DNA of 64,000 bases from Amycolatopsis saalfeldensis (GTDB lineage Bacteria > Actinomycetota > Actinomycetes > Mycobacteriales > Pseudonocardiaceae), in contig NZ_FOEF01000006.1 in assembly GCF_900110575.1 (NCBI RefSeq), positions 124,001 through 188,000 on the forward strand. The letters are read 5' to 3'. Shown here piece after piece: positions 18,855 through 27,791 of the stretch. The notes under the pieces are model-generated. The model had not been told where the DNA came from and ran no database searches. It saw only the letters and a list, made by a program, of their open reading frames with translations. The position numbers and the translations under genes were made by a program. Position 1 is the first letter of the stretch. The number at the start of each line of letters is the position of its first letter.

Positions 18855-20774
18855 ATGACCGAGGTCGAACGGCACAGCTACGACGTGGTGGTGATCGGTG
18901 CCGGCGGCGCCGGTCTGCGCGCGGTGATCGAAGCGCGCGAACAGGGTTACAGCGTCGCGGTGGTGTGCAAGTCCCTGTTCGGCAAGGCCCACACCGTGAT
19001 GGCCGAAGGCGGCTGCGCGGCGTCGATGGGCAACGCGAACTCCAATGACAACTGGCAGGTGCACTTCCGCGACACCATGCGCGGCGGGAAGTTCCTGAAC
19101 AACTGGCGGATGGCCGAGCTGCACGCCAAGGAGGCGCCGGACCGGGTCTGGGAGCTGGAGACCTACGGCGCGCTGTTCGACCGCACCGCCGACGGCCGGA
19201 TCAGCCAGCGCAACTTCGGCGGGCACACCTACCCGCGGCTGGCGCACGTCGGCGACCGGACCGGGCTCGAGCTGATCCGCACGATGCAGCAGAAGATCGT
19301 TTCGCTGCAGCAGGAGGATTTCGCGAAGTTCGGCGACTACGAGGCGAGGATCAAGGTCTTCGCCGAGTGCACCGTGACCGAGCTGCTGCTCGACGGCGGC
19401 GCGGTGGCCGGCGCGTTCGGCTACTGGCGCGAGAGCGGCCGGTTCGTGCTGTTCGACGCGCCCGCCGTGGTGCTCGCGACGGGCGGCATCGGCAAGTCGT
19501 TCAAGGTCACGTCGAACTCGTGGGAGTACACCGGCGACGGTCACGCGCTGGCCCTGCGCGCGGGCGCGAAGCTGATCAACATGGAGTTCGTCCAGTTCCA
19601 CCCCACCGGGATGGTCTGGCCGCCGAGCGTGAAGGGCATCCTCGTGACCGAGGGCGTCCGCGGCGACGGCGGCGTGCTGAAGAACTCCGACGACGAGCGG
19701 TTCATGTTCGGTTACGTGCCGGACGTGTTCAAGGGCCAGTACGCGGACAGCGTCGAGGAGGCCGACCGCTGGTACGCCGACGCGGACAACAACCGCCGCA
19801 CGCCGGACCTGCTGCCGCGGGACGAGGTCGCGCGCGCGATCAACTCGGAGGTCAAGGAGGGCCGCGGCTCGCCGCACGGCGGGGTGTTCCTCGACATCGC
19901 GAGCCGGCTCCCGGCCGAGGAGATCAAGCGCCGGCTGCCGTCGATGTACCACCAGTTCAAGGAGCTGGCCGACGTCGACATCACCAAGGAGGCCATGGAG
20001 GTCGGCCCCACCTGCCACTACGTGATGGGCGGCATCGAGGTCGACCCGGACACCGGCGCGGCGAGCGTGCCGGGCCTGTTCGCGGCGGGCGAGTGCTCCG
20101 GCGGCATGCACGGCTCCAACCGGCTCGGCGGCAACTCGCTGTCCGACCTGCTGGTGTTCGGCCGCCGGGCCGGGCTGGGCGCGGCGGCGTACGTCGGCGG
20201 GCTCGGCGAGAGCAGGCCGAAGGTCGGGGAGTCCGATGTGGACGCCGCGGCGAAGATGGCGCTGGCGCCTTTCGACCCGCCCGAAGAGGGGGTCGCCGAG
20301 AACCCGTACACCCTGCACACCGAGCTGCAGCAGTCGATGAACGACCTGGTCGGCATCATCCGCAAGGCCGGCGAGATCCGGCAGGCGCTGGAGAAGCTCG
20401 GCGAGATCCGGCGGCGGATCCTGCGCGTGACGGTGGAGGGGCACCGGCAGTTCAACCCGGGCTGGCACCTCGCCGTCGACCTGCGCAACATGCTGCTGGT
20501 CAGCGAATGCGTGGCCCGCGCGGCGCTCACCCGCACCGAGAGCCGCGGCGGCCACACGCGTGACGACTACCCGGGCATGGACGCGGAGTGGCGGCACAAG
20601 CTGCTGGTCTGCTCCGCCGTCGCGGGTGACAACCCGACGGTGCCGGACGTCGACGTGGTGGTGGAAGAGCAGCTCCCGCTGCGCCAGGACCTGCTGGAGC
20701 TGTTCGAGCTCGATGAGCTGGGCAAGTACTACACCGACGGCGAGCTCCAGAGCCACCCCGGGAGGGACTCGTGA
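18855..20774 (+). CDS. sdhA: Succinate dehydrogenase/fumarate reductase flavoprotein subunit
   Basis: A 639-residue flavoprotein that oxidises succinate to fumarate. The FAD dinucleotide fold is at the N-terminus (VVVIGAGGAGLRAVIEA). The covalent-FAD histidine region is AHTVMAEGGCAA, and the substrate-site blocks are QFHPTGM, TEGVRGDGG and GSNRLGGNSLSDLLVFG. The ATG at 18855 is preferred because AGGTGG lies eight bases upstream; a GTG four codons earlier is less likely. An 84-base gap separates it from sdhC and it overlaps sdhB by four bases. Closest in kind to the mycobacterial Rv0248c type. Confidence 0.97.
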   Translation: MTEVERHSYDVVVIGAGGAGLRAVIEAREQGYSVAVVCKSLFGKAHTVMAEGGCAASMGNANSNDNWQVHFRDTMRGGKFLNNWRMAELHAKEAPDRVWELETYGALFDRTADGRISQRNFGGHTYPRLAHVGDRTGLELIRTMQQKIVSLQQEDFAKFGDYEARIKVFAECTVTELLLDGGAVAGAFGYWRESGRFVLFDAPAVVLATGGIGKSFKVTSNSWEYTGDGHALALRAGAKLINMEFVQFHPTGMVWPPSVKGILVTEGVRGDGGVLKNSDDERFMFGYVPDVFKGQYADSVEEADRWYADADNNRRTPDLLPRDEVARAINSEVKEGRGSPHGGVFLDIASRLPAEEIKRRLPSMYHQFKELADVDITKEAMEVGPTCHYVMGGIEVDPDTGAASVPGLFAAGECSGGMHGSNRLGGNSLSDLLVFGRRAGLGAAAYVGGLGESRPKVGESDVDAAAKMALAPFDPPEEGVAENPYTLHTELQQSMNDLVGIIRKAGEIRQALEKLGEIRRRILRVTVEGHRQFNPGWHLAVDLRNMLLVSECVARAALTRTESRGGHTRDDYPGMDAEWRHKLLVCSAVAGDNPTVPDVDVVVEEQLPLRQDLLELFELDELGKYYTDGELQSHPGRDS

Positions 20775-21523
20775 GTTACAAGGCCAGTTTCCGGGTCTGG
20801 CGCGGCGACGACACCGCCGGCGAGCTGCAGGACTTCAAGGTCGAGGTGAACGAGGGCGAGGTGGTGCTCGACATCATCCACCGCCTGCAGGCCACTCAGG
20901 TCTCGGACCTCGCCGTGCGCTGGAACTGCAAGGCGGGCAAGTGCGGCTCGTGCTCGGCGGAGATCAACGGCAAGCCGCGGCTGCTGTGCATGACCCGCAT
21001 GTCCACGTTCACCGAGGACGAGGTCGTCACCGTCACGCCGCTGCGCACCTTCCCGGTGATCCGCGACCTGGTCACCGACGTGTCCTTCAACTACGCCAAG
21101 GCGCGGGAGATCCCGTCGTTCACGCCGCCGAAGGACCTGAAGCCGGGCGAGTACCGGATGCAGCAGGTGGACGTCGAGCGCTCGCAGGAGTTCCGCAAGT
21201 GCATCGAGTGCTTCCTGTGCCAGAACACCTGCCACGTGGTGCGCGATCACGAGGAGAACAAGGAGAACTTCGCCGGGCCGCGGTACCTGATGCGGATCGC
21301 CGAGCTGGAGATGCACCCGCTCGACGTCGCCGACCGCCGCGACGCCGCGCAGGAGGAGCACGGCCTCGGCCTGTGCAACATCACCAAGTGCTGCACCGAG
21401 GTGTGCCCGGAAGGCATCCACATCACCGACAACGCGCTGATCCCGATGAAGGAGCGGGTCGCCGACCAGAAGTACGACCCGATCGTCTGGCTCGGCAACA
21501 AGCTCTTCCGCCGCGATCGGTGA
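20771..21523 (+). CDS. sdhB: Succinate dehydrogenase iron-sulfur subunit
   Basis: A 250-residue SdhB/FrdB carrying electrons from FAD to the quinone site. The [2Fe-2S] ligands are in CKAGKCGSC plus the Cys in LLCMTRM. The remaining clusters use CIECFLCQNTC and CNITKCCTEVCPEGI. The GTG start overlaps the sdhA stop (GTGA), and its own stop overlaps the next gene in the same way. It completes a three-subunit complex with the two upstream genes. Confidence 0.96.
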   Translation: MSYKASFRVWRGDDTAGELQDFKVEVNEGEVVLDIIHRLQATQVSDLAVRWNCKAGKCGSCSAEINGKPRLLCMTRMSTFTEDEVVTVTPLRTFPVIRDLVTDVSFNYAKAREIPSFTPPKDLKPGEYRMQQVDVERSQEFRKCIECFLCQNTCHVVRDHEENKENFAGPRYLMRIAELEMHPLDVADRRDAAQEEHGLGLCNITKCCTEVCPEGIHITDNALIPMKERVADQKYDPIVWLGNKLFRRDR

Positions 21524-22146
21524 CGCCGGCGCGGGACGAGCTGGCTGGGGCGGTGATCGCGGCGCTGACCGCGGCCGGTCCCGGTTCTCGCGCGGGATTG
21601 CTCGGCTCGCTCGCGGCCGGGACCGCTGACGCCTACAGCGATATCGACGTCGAGTGGGTGGTCCCGGACGGTCGGCTCGATGCCTGTGTCGCCCGGGCGC
21701 GCTCGGTGCTGGAACGGGTCCGGCCGGTCGCCGCGGTGCGCACCTCGCCGGACTTCTTGCACTCGCCCGTGCGGCGGCTGTTGTTCGTGCGGTTCGCCGG
21801 AGTGCCGTTGTTCTGGCGGCTCGACCTCGCTGTGCGCGAGGCATCCGCGCCCGTGGACCCGAGCCGGGACGAGCCGGTGGCGCCCGCACGGGACGACGAG
21901 TGGTCCCGCCCGGCGAGTGCGCTGGCCAACGCGCTGGGCACGGTGAAAGCCGTGGCACGCGGGCGGTTCGAGGACGCGCGGGGCCTGCTGGACCGCGGGT
22001 TCGCCCGGATCGGCGTGGCCGATTCGGCGAGCGGGCAGTGGACTGACGACGTCACGCGGCTGGCCCGCGCGGCCGTCGCCCGGGAACCCGGTCTGGCCGC
22101 GCTGGCGGAGGAGACGATCGAGCTGGCCGGGGCGGAGCTCGGCTGA
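21520..22146 (+). CDS. Nucleotidyltransferase-fold protein
   Basis: A 208-residue protein with the polymerase-beta-type nucleotidyltransferase signature GSLAAGTADAYSDIDVEW (residues 29-46). G-S and the two aspartates of SDID are the metal and nucleotide ligands, and a third acidic residue may lie in FWRLDLAV. The C-terminal half is helical. Relatives include antibiotic adenylyl/nucleotidyltransferases and MNT antitoxins; no HEPN partner is adjacent. The GTG start overlaps the sdhB stop by four bases, so it is translated with the sdh operon, an odd association. The substrate is unknown. Confidence 0.75.
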   Translation: MTPARDELAGAVIAALTAAGPGSRAGLLGSLAAGTADAYSDIDVEWVVPDGRLDACVARARSVLERVRPVAAVRTSPDFLHSPVRRLLFVRFAGVPLFWRLDLAVREASAPVDPSRDEPVAPARDDEWSRPASALANALGTVKAVARGRFEDARGLLDRGFARIGVADSASGQWTDDVTRLARAAVAREPGLAALAEETIELAGAELG

Positions 22147-22170
22147 GCCCCGCCCCGGATCAGATGCCCG

Positions 22171-22626
22171 TCAGATGTGGTAGTCGACGTTCGCGGCCAG
22201 TGCGGTGGGGTTGGCCTTCACGCGGACTTCCAGCATGGACGCCGTGTTCGACGGCCACTTGATCGTGCCCGTGCCCTTGGTGCCGCAGCTGACCGACTGC
22301 CAAGCGTCCGGGTGAACGGCCTTGCCCATCCGGGCCTCGACGCACGCGGACTGGTTGGTGCTCTCCTGCACGCTCCAGTAGACGCGCAGCTTGCCGCTCC
22401 AGCCGCTGGCCGGACTGGTGTACGAGCACTTCTTCGAGACCGGGCCCCATTTCCCGACGATCCCGGACGCGGTGCCGCTGCACAGCCACATGGCGCTGCT
22501 GGGCGCCGCCGACGCCGGTGCCGCCGCGAAGCCCGCCGAAAGCAGCGAGGTCACCGCGAACGCCGCGACGACGGAAGCGATACGGGCGCGTTTGGGCGCA
22601 CGCTTTTCCACGACACTGTTCATCAT
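22171..22626 (-). CDS. Small secreted protein with four cysteines
   Basis: A 151-residue precursor. A charged start is followed by VVAAFAVTSLLSAGFAAAP and a probable signal-peptidase site after ASA (about residue 40). The mature part of about 110 residues has four cysteines (in WLCSG, KKCSY, SACVE and VSCGT), Trp-rich strands and no membrane helix, suggesting a disulfide-stabilised beta fold outside the cell. ATGs at 22626 and 22623 and a GTG at 22632 are all possible starts; GGGGAAA lies just upstream. I do not recognise the family. It is convergent with the nucleotidyltransferase gene. Confidence 0.7.
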   Translation of the reverse strand: MMNSVVEKRAPKRARIASVVAAFAVTSLLSAGFAAAPASAAPSSAMWLCSGTASGIVGKWGPVSKKCSYTSPASGWSGKLRVYWSVQESTNQSACVEARMGKAVHPDAWQSVSCGTKGTGTIKWPSNTASMLEVRVKANPTALAANVDYHI

Positions 22627-22805
22627 GTTCACTCTTTCCCCAGATCTCCCAGTAGCGGCCGTTCATGATCAACGGCCTGGCCCGAGTATTGCAGCCGCTG
22701 TGCCGGAATGCACGGCCTGGGTGGAAAAAAACCCACGAGCAGGGCAAATGACGGAGGGATACGAAGGGCCCTCGGCTTTGCTTGATGTTTCGTTAAGGTG
22801 GGCTC

Positions 22806-23924
22806 GTGCTCATTACCAACGTGTCCGTAATGGACGTCGAACGCGGTGTGACCGATCGCGCGAACGTGCTCGTCCGCGAGGGGGTGATCGAGGCCGTCGG
22901 ATCCGATGTGGACGGCCCTGATCCCTTTGACGGCAACGGCGGGCTGCTGCTGCCCGGCCTGATCGACTGTCACGTGCACGTCGCGTTCCCCCGTGCGGAA
23001 CCGCTGCCGCGCAGTGCCCGGGTCCTCGAGGCGGTTTCCGTCCTCAGTGGACTGCTGGCCCGCGGGGTGACGACGGTGCGCGACGCCTGGGGAGCGGACG
23101 CCGGGTTCCGGCACGCGCTGCGCGAGGGCTGGATCACCGGGCCGGACCTGCTCGTCAGCCTGCGGCAGCTGTCGCCGACCGGCGGGCTCGGCGACTGGTG
23201 GGCCGCCGACGCCGGGCGGGAGGACCGGATCGCGGACCCGTCGCTGCCGGACAGCGTGTTCGACGGGCCGGACGAGGCGCGCGCGGCGGTGCGGCGCATG
23301 GTGCGGGCCGGCGCGGACTGGATCAAGCTCGGCGCGAGCGGCGCGCTGGCCTCGATCCGCGAGGGCCGCAGCGTCGAGCCGACCGACGCGGAGCTGCACG
23401 CCGTGGTGGACGAGGCCGGCCGCTGCGGCCGCGATGTGATGGCGCACGCGCACACCACACGCTCGGCCGCGGCCGCCGCCCGCGCCGGGGCGCGCAGCAT
23501 CGAGCACGGGGTGTTCCTCGACGAAGCCGCGGTCACGGCGATGCGCGAGAGCGGCTGCTGGTACGTGCCCACCCTCGCGCCCGCGGACGGCGACCCGGAC
23601 CTGCGCCGTGCGCACCGGCGTTCACTGGATCTCGCCCGGGCGGCGGGCGTCCCGATCGCGGCGGGCTCCGACCTCGCACCCCGGCCCCATGTCGACTTGA
23701 CGACCGAGCTGCGGCTGCTGTCCGAAGCCGGCCTGGGCCCGGCCGGCGCGGTGCGGGCGGCCACGAGCGAAGCGGCCCGTTTGCTACGCCTCAACGACCG
23801 CGGCCGGATCGAACCCGGCCTGCGCGCGGATCTCCTGTTGCTGCACGGAGCTGAGGTGGACGTGACGGATCTTGCCGGCCGCGTCCGCGCGGTCTGGCAG
23901 CAAGGACGCCTCGTGACAGGCTGA
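22806..23924 (+). CDS. Amidohydrolase family protein
   Basis: A 372-residue metal-dependent hydrolase of the imidazolonepropionase/prolidase-like amidohydrolase group. Metal ligands are visible: HVHV (H56, H58), the lysine in WIKLGASG, HAHTT, IEHGVF, and the aspartate in AAGSDLAP. The N-terminal composite beta-sandwich is represented by LITNVSVMDVERG and the closing strand GRIEPGLRADLLLL. The enzyme is cytoplasmic and complete. The GTG at 22806 is the natural start. Substrates of this group range from Xaa-Pro dipeptides to hydantoin-like rings and cannot be chosen from sequence. Confidence 0.9.
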   Translation: MLITNVSVMDVERGVTDRANVLVREGVIEAVGSDVDGPDPFDGNGGLLLPGLIDCHVHVAFPRAEPLPRSARVLEAVSVLSGLLARGVTTVRDAWGADAGFRHALREGWITGPDLLVSLRQLSPTGGLGDWWAADAGREDRIADPSLPDSVFDGPDEARAAVRRMVRAGADWIKLGASGALASIREGRSVEPTDAELHAVVDEAGRCGRDVMAHAHTTRSAAAAARAGARSIEHGVFLDEAAVTAMRESGCWYVPTLAPADGDPDLRRAHRRSLDLARAAGVPIAAGSDLAPRPHVDLTTELRLLSEAGLGPAGAVRAATSEAARLLRLNDRGRIEPGLRADLLLLHGAEVDVTDLAGRVRAVWQQGRLVTG

Positions 23925-23967
23925 AATGTGGTCGCGGTGGGGCAGCCGGATCGGCAGACTCGGCGCC

Positions 23968-25023
23968 GTGGACACTGTGGACTTCGTACCCGGTCTCGAA
24001 CTCTCGCGGCGCTTCTACGCCGAGGCGGTCCGGCCGCTGCTGGACCGGCACCGTCCCGGACTGGTGCATTCGGCGGCGTTGATCGGGCCCGGTTCGGAGG
24101 TGCTCGGCTTCGACAGCGCGCGGTCCGCCGACCACGACTGGGGGCCGCGGCTGCTGCTGTTCCCGCAGGAGCCCGAACCGGCGCTCGACGAGCTGCTGGC
24201 CCGAGAGCTGCCACGCGAATTCCTGGGCTACTCCACGCACTTCGCGGACAACGAAGGCGACCCGACCCGGCGGATGGCGCCGGCCGACGGCCCGCTCCGG
24301 CACGGCGTGGTCGTCGCCGATCTGGGCGGCTGGCTGTCCGGGCGCCTCGGCTTCGACCCGCTGCACGGCGTCACCCGCGCCGACTGGCTGGCCACGCCCA
24401 CGCAGGCGCTCGCGGAGGTGACCGGCGGCGCCGTCTTCCACGACGGGCTCGCGCGGCTGGGTTCCGTGCGCCGCCGGCTGGGCTGGTACCCCGACGACGT
24501 CTGGCGGGAGGTGCTTTCCGGGCAGTGGCGGCGGATCGCGCAGGAGGAGGCGTTCGTCGGCCGCTGCGGCGAGGCCGGGGACGAGCTGGGCTCGGCGGTC
24601 GTTGCCGCCCGGCTCGTGCGCGACCTCATGCGGCTGTGCCTGCTGATGGCCCGGCAGTACCCGCCGTACAGCAAGTGGCTGGGCAGCGCGTTCGCCCGCC
24701 TGCCCGGAGCGCGTGAGCTGACGCCCGCACTCACCGGCGCGCTGGCCGCGAAGACGTGGCTCGAGCGGGAAGAGTTCCTGGTATCCGCGTACGAAACCGT
24801 TGCGGTGCAACACAACGACCTGGGCCTGACGGAGCCGCTCGACCCGCGGGTCCGGGGTTTCCACAGCCGTCCGTTCCGGGTGCCGGCCGCCGGCCGGTTC
24901 GCCGACGCGCTCGCGCCGGGGAGCGTCGGCGCGGTGGACCAGTGGGTGGACAGCACCGATGTGCTGGGGCGCCCGGCGCGGACCCGGGCCGTGTCGGCCG
25001 CGCTGACCGCCGAAGGACCGTGA
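23968..25023 (+). CDS. DUF4037 domain protein (nucleotidyltransferase-like)
   Basis: A 351-residue protein resembling the DUF4037 group. Conserved-looking blocks are VDFVPGLELSRRFYAEAVRP at the start, GSEVLGFDSARSADHDWGPR (a G-S ... D-x-D-W arrangement like a nucleotidyltransferase site), ARLVRDLMRLCLLMARQY and YSKWLGSAFARL. The GTG at 23968 begins the conserved N-terminus; an ATG at 23926 directly after the upstream stop is an alternative. It probably forms a unit with the amidohydrolase 43 bases upstream. The function is unknown; DUF4037 members are predicted to transfer nucleotides to small molecules. Confidence 0.8.
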   Translation: MDTVDFVPGLELSRRFYAEAVRPLLDRHRPGLVHSAALIGPGSEVLGFDSARSADHDWGPRLLLFPQEPEPALDELLARELPREFLGYSTHFADNEGDPTRRMAPADGPLRHGVVVADLGGWLSGRLGFDPLHGVTRADWLATPTQALAEVTGGAVFHDGLARLGSVRRRLGWYPDDVWREVLSGQWRRIAQEEAFVGRCGEAGDELGSAVVAARLVRDLMRLCLLMARQYPPYSKWLGSAFARLPGARELTPALTGALAAKTWLEREEFLVSAYETVAVQHNDLGLTEPLDPRVRGFHSRPFRVPAAGRFADALAPGSVGAVDQWVDSTDVLGRPARTRAVSAALTAEGP

Positions 25024-25064
25024 CTCGCCGGGTGGACCGCGGCCGTTGGTGCTGTACTGCTGGG

Positions 25065-25751
25065 GTGACCGCTTCGAAGCCGCCCCCGCCGCGGGACCTC
25101 GTCTGGCTGCTGCTGACGCTGACGTTCGTCACCGGGGTCGTCGACGCCGTGAGTTTTCTGGGGCTGGGGCGGGTGTTCGTCGCGAACATGACGGGCAACG
25201 TCGTGTTCCTGGGGTTCGCCGCGGCGGGCGAGGCGTCGCTTTCGGTGGTCGCGTCGGTGACGGCGGTGCTGGCGTTCCTGCTCGGCGCGCTGGCCGGCGG
25301 ACGGCTCATCAGCCGCATCGAGGACCGCGGCCACCGCCTGCTGCGGCACTCGACCACGGTGCAGACCGGGCTGGTGGCCGTGTCGGTCGTCCTCGCGGCG
25401 ACGCTCGGCGCGGGCGGCCGGCTGGGCAGCGAGCTGCTGATCGTCGTGCTCGGCCTGGCGATGGGCCTGCAGAACGCCGCCGTGCGCCGCATCGACATCC
25501 CGGACCTGACGACCACCGTGCTCACCCGCACCCTCACCGGCCTGGCCGCCGACTCCAAGGCCGCGGGCGGCCAGGGGGCCCGCCCGGTCCGCCAGCTGGC
25601 GGCCGTCGCGGCCATGCTGCTGGGCGCCTTCGCGGGCGGCCTGCTGCAATTGCACGTCACGATGTGGGCGGCGTTGCTGCTGGCGCTGCTCGTACTGCTG
25701 GGAGTGCTCGGGATTCTGGTGGCCCGCAAGGAGACCGATCAGTTGCCATGA
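25065..25751 (+). CDS. DUF1275/YoaK family membrane protein
   Basis: A 228-residue membrane protein with about six helices. The family start is LVWLLLTLTFVTGVVDAVSFLGLGRVFVANMTGNVVFLG; in that stretch the D-x-x-x-F and N-M-T-G-N residues are the YoaK hallmark. LSGLAADS-type ends occur in relatives; here LTGLAADSKAAGG. The function is not established, although the family is often annotated as a transporter-like membrane protein. The GTG at 25065 is chosen because the conserved hydrophobic part begins soon after it; an in-frame GTG at 25032 also exists. Confidence 0.85.
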   Translation: MTASKPPPPRDLVWLLLTLTFVTGVVDAVSFLGLGRVFVANMTGNVVFLGFAAAGEASLSVVASVTAVLAFLLGALAGGRLISRIEDRGHRLLRHSTTVQTGLVAVSVVLAATLGAGGRLGSELLIVVLGLAMGLQNAAVRRIDIPDLTTTVLTRTLTGLAADSKAAGGQGARPVRQLAAVAAMLLGAFAGGLLQLHVTMWAALLLALLVLLGVLGILVARKETDQLP

Positions 25752-26070
25752 TCGCTTCCCGGTAACAGGACCTTTCGCGCGGCCGACTCCATCAGGGATG
25801 TCGGCTCCACGCGGGAGGCGAGCCGGAGAAGGAACTCGAAGCCGCGCGGGGGGAGAACGGCTGGCTACGGGGTGAACTCCAGCGGCGACGCCGAGGCGTA
25901 TGAGTACGAGCTCGACCGGCTGAAGGACACGACCCGGGATCCGGTCCGGGCGGAAGACCGCGGTCCAGCCGTCGAGCAGTTTTCACTACAACAACTCACC
26001 GCATCCCAAGCTGGAAGACGAACGCGGGGCGGCGGAGTACCGGCAGAGCGCAGCCCGAAGTGAAAACCGC
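25752..26070. other. Intergenic stretch with possible coding remnant
   Basis: 319 bases between convergent genes. A 63-codon plus-strand frame (25872-26063) has a protein-like middle part (GDAEAYEYELDRLKDTTRDP) but no ribosome site, and its ends look random. A second frame contributes FHYNNSPHPKLEDERG. This could be the residue of a decayed gene. No terminator hairpin or known repeat was found. Confidence 0.35.
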
Positions 26071-26772
26071 CTAGGGACGCGTGGCCGTCAGCACCGCGAA
26101 AGTCGGGTTTTCCCGCAGGGGCCGCCAAAAGCCCTCGTCTCCGGGAGGAGTCACGACGGTCTGGCGGTGGACGGCGCTCAGCCCCGTCCGGGCCAGCGCC
26201 GCCTCCACCACGCCCGGCGGCCAGACGAACGACTCGAACTCCCACGGCGGTTCGGTCGCCAAGTGGACGGTCGTGCGCGTGCGGCCGTCGACGACGTCGT
26301 GTCGGGTCACGGTCAGGCCGTAGCGCGTGTGGTCCGCCAGAGCGGTCCAGTCGGCGTCCGGGTCGGGGTGCAGGAGGACCAGCCGCCCGCCGGACCGGAC
26401 GTTCGCCGCCAGGCCGGCCAGCATGGTGTCCAGCGCGGCGGCACCCGGCGCGTAACCGATCAGTCCGAGGGCGGTGACCACGTCGAACGCGCCGATCACC
26501 GGCAGCGCCAACGCGTCGTGCACCTCGTACGAGATGCCCAGCGGATCGCGCTCCTCCTGGCGCTGGGCGTACCCGATCAACGTGCGCGCCGCGTCCACGC
26601 CGAAGACCCGCGACGCGCCGGCGGAGCGGAACAGCCGGGGGTGGAAGCCGGCGCCGCAGCCGACGTCCAGCACCGAGCGGCGGGACAGGTCCCCGACGGC
26701 GGCCAGCACGGTGGCCGTCTCCGCGCGCCCGGCAGGGATCCGCTTGGCCTCTTCGTAACGCTGGTCGGCCAC
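26071..26772 (-). CDS. Class I SAM-dependent methyltransferase
   Basis: A 233-residue Rossmann-fold methyltransferase. Motif I is SVLDVGCGAGFHPRLF, motif II region is VFGVDAARTLIGYA, and the acidic motif III region is GAFDVVTALGLIGYAP. The C-terminal half has the usual strand WEFESFVWPPGVVEAAL. The GTG at 26772 is preferred over the ATG at 26817 because GAGGAG lies five bases before it. Substrate unknown; the ToxA/ubiE-like core is shared by many small-molecule methyltransferases. A strong terminator separates it from the upstream glu transporter operon, which is read in the same direction. Confidence 0.88.
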   Translation of the reverse strand: MADQRYEEAKRIPAGRAETATVLAAVGDLSRRSVLDVGCGAGFHPRLFRSAGASRVFGVDAARTLIGYAQRQEERDPLGISYEVHDALALPVIGAFDVVTALGLIGYAPGAAALDTMLAGLAANVRSGGRLVLLHPDPDADWTALADHTRYGLTVTRHDVVDGRTRTTVHLATEPPWEFESFVWPPGVVEAALARTGLSAVHRQTVVTPPGDEGFWRPLRENPTFAVLTATRP

Positions 26773-26849
26773 GGCTGCTCCTCGCGGCTCGGGATCCGCG
26801 AGGCCGACGTTAGCCATCACCACCCGGGTGCGACAGGGCCGAGACGGAA

Positions 26850-26882
26850 GAAGCCCCCGGTGGACGAACCACCGGGGGCTTC
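26850..26882. terminator. Terminator at the end of the glu transporter operon
   Basis: A 14-base-pair perfect stem, GAAGCCCCCGGTGG with CCACCGGGGGCTTC, around an ACGAA loop. It lies just past the gluD-type stop and before the methyltransferase gene on the same strand. Confidence 0.9.
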
Positions 26883-26903
26883 TCGACGATCGTGGGCTCA
26901 GGC

Positions 26904-27791
26904 CTAGGTGCCCGAGAAGCCCGCACCGCCCGCGGCGTTGCCGAGCACGACCTGCTCGGCCTTGCGGTCCGTCGGCTCGATGTGCTTCTTGCTCCGCCGG
27001 TTGCGCCGCTCCAGGTACGTCGCGAGCGCGGTCAGCAGCAGGCACATGGCGATGTAGATCGCCGCCGCCACGATGGTCGACGGCACGATCGGCCGGGCGA
27101 ACACCCCCTGCGAGCCGATGTAACGCGCGTAGTAGAGCAGCTCCGGGTAGGTCACCAGGAAGCCGAGCGCGGTGTCCTTCAGCAGCACCACCAGCTGGCT
27201 GATGATCGTCGGCAGCATCGCGCGGATCGCCTGCGGCAGCAGGACCGTGAACATCACCTGGGTCTTGCGCATGCCCAGCGCGTACGCCGCTTCGGCCTGC
27301 CCCTTCGGCAGCGAGTTGATGCCCGCGCGGAAGACCTCCGCGAGCACCGAGCCGTTGTACAGCGTCAAGCCGAGCACCACGGCGAACAGCGGCGAAGTGT
27401 CGGCGCCCAGCGTCGGCAGGCCGTAGTAGAACAGGAACATCAGGATCAGCAACGGGATCGCGCGGAAGAACTCGACGATCGCCGTGGAGATGCCGCGGAC
27501 CCAGGCGTGGTCGGACAGCCGCCCGGCCGCGAAGACCGCGCCGAAGATCAGCGCGAACACCGCGCCCAGCGCGAACGCCTTGAGGGTCGCCACCACCGCG
27601 TTCGCGAGGTCCGACTGGACCTGCGCGTACTGCAGCCACTCCCACTTCTGGCCGGCGAACTGCCCGCTGTCGTAGAAGCTGTAGACGACGAACGCGATCA
27701 GCGCCAGCACCACGAGGATGCCGATCACCGCGTACAGCCGGTGCCGCGCCTTCGCCTTGGGCCCGGGGACGTCGAAGAGCACGTTGTTCAT
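26904..27791 (-). CDS. gluD: Glutamate-type ABC transporter permease (GluD-like)
   Basis: A 295-residue permease of the polar amino acid ABC family. After an N-terminal helix (about residues 22-45) come the HisM-type core helices. The EAA-loop region for docking to the ATPase is LPKGQAEAAYALGMRKTQVM ... LPQAIRAMLP. The ATG at 27791 overlaps the stop of the companion permease by four bases (ATGA). The long C-terminal charged tail (RRNRRSKKHIEP) is typical of corynebacterial/actinobacterial GluD. The family imports glutamate; specificity is inferred from the whole operon layout. Confidence 0.88.
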   Translation of the reverse strand: MNNVLFDVPGPKAKARHRLYAVIGILVVLALIAFVVYSFYDSGQFAGQKWEWLQYAQVQSDLANAVVATLKAFALGAVFALIFGAVFAAGRLSDHAWVRGISTAIVEFFRAIPLLILMFLFYYGLPTLGADTSPLFAVVLGLTLYNGSVLAEVFRAGINSLPKGQAEAAYALGMRKTQVMFTVLLPQAIRAMLPTIISQLVVLLKDTALGFLVTYPELLYYARYIGSQGVFARPIVPSTIVAAAIYIAMCLLLTALATYLERRNRRSKKHIEPTDRKAEQVVLGNAAGGAGFSGT

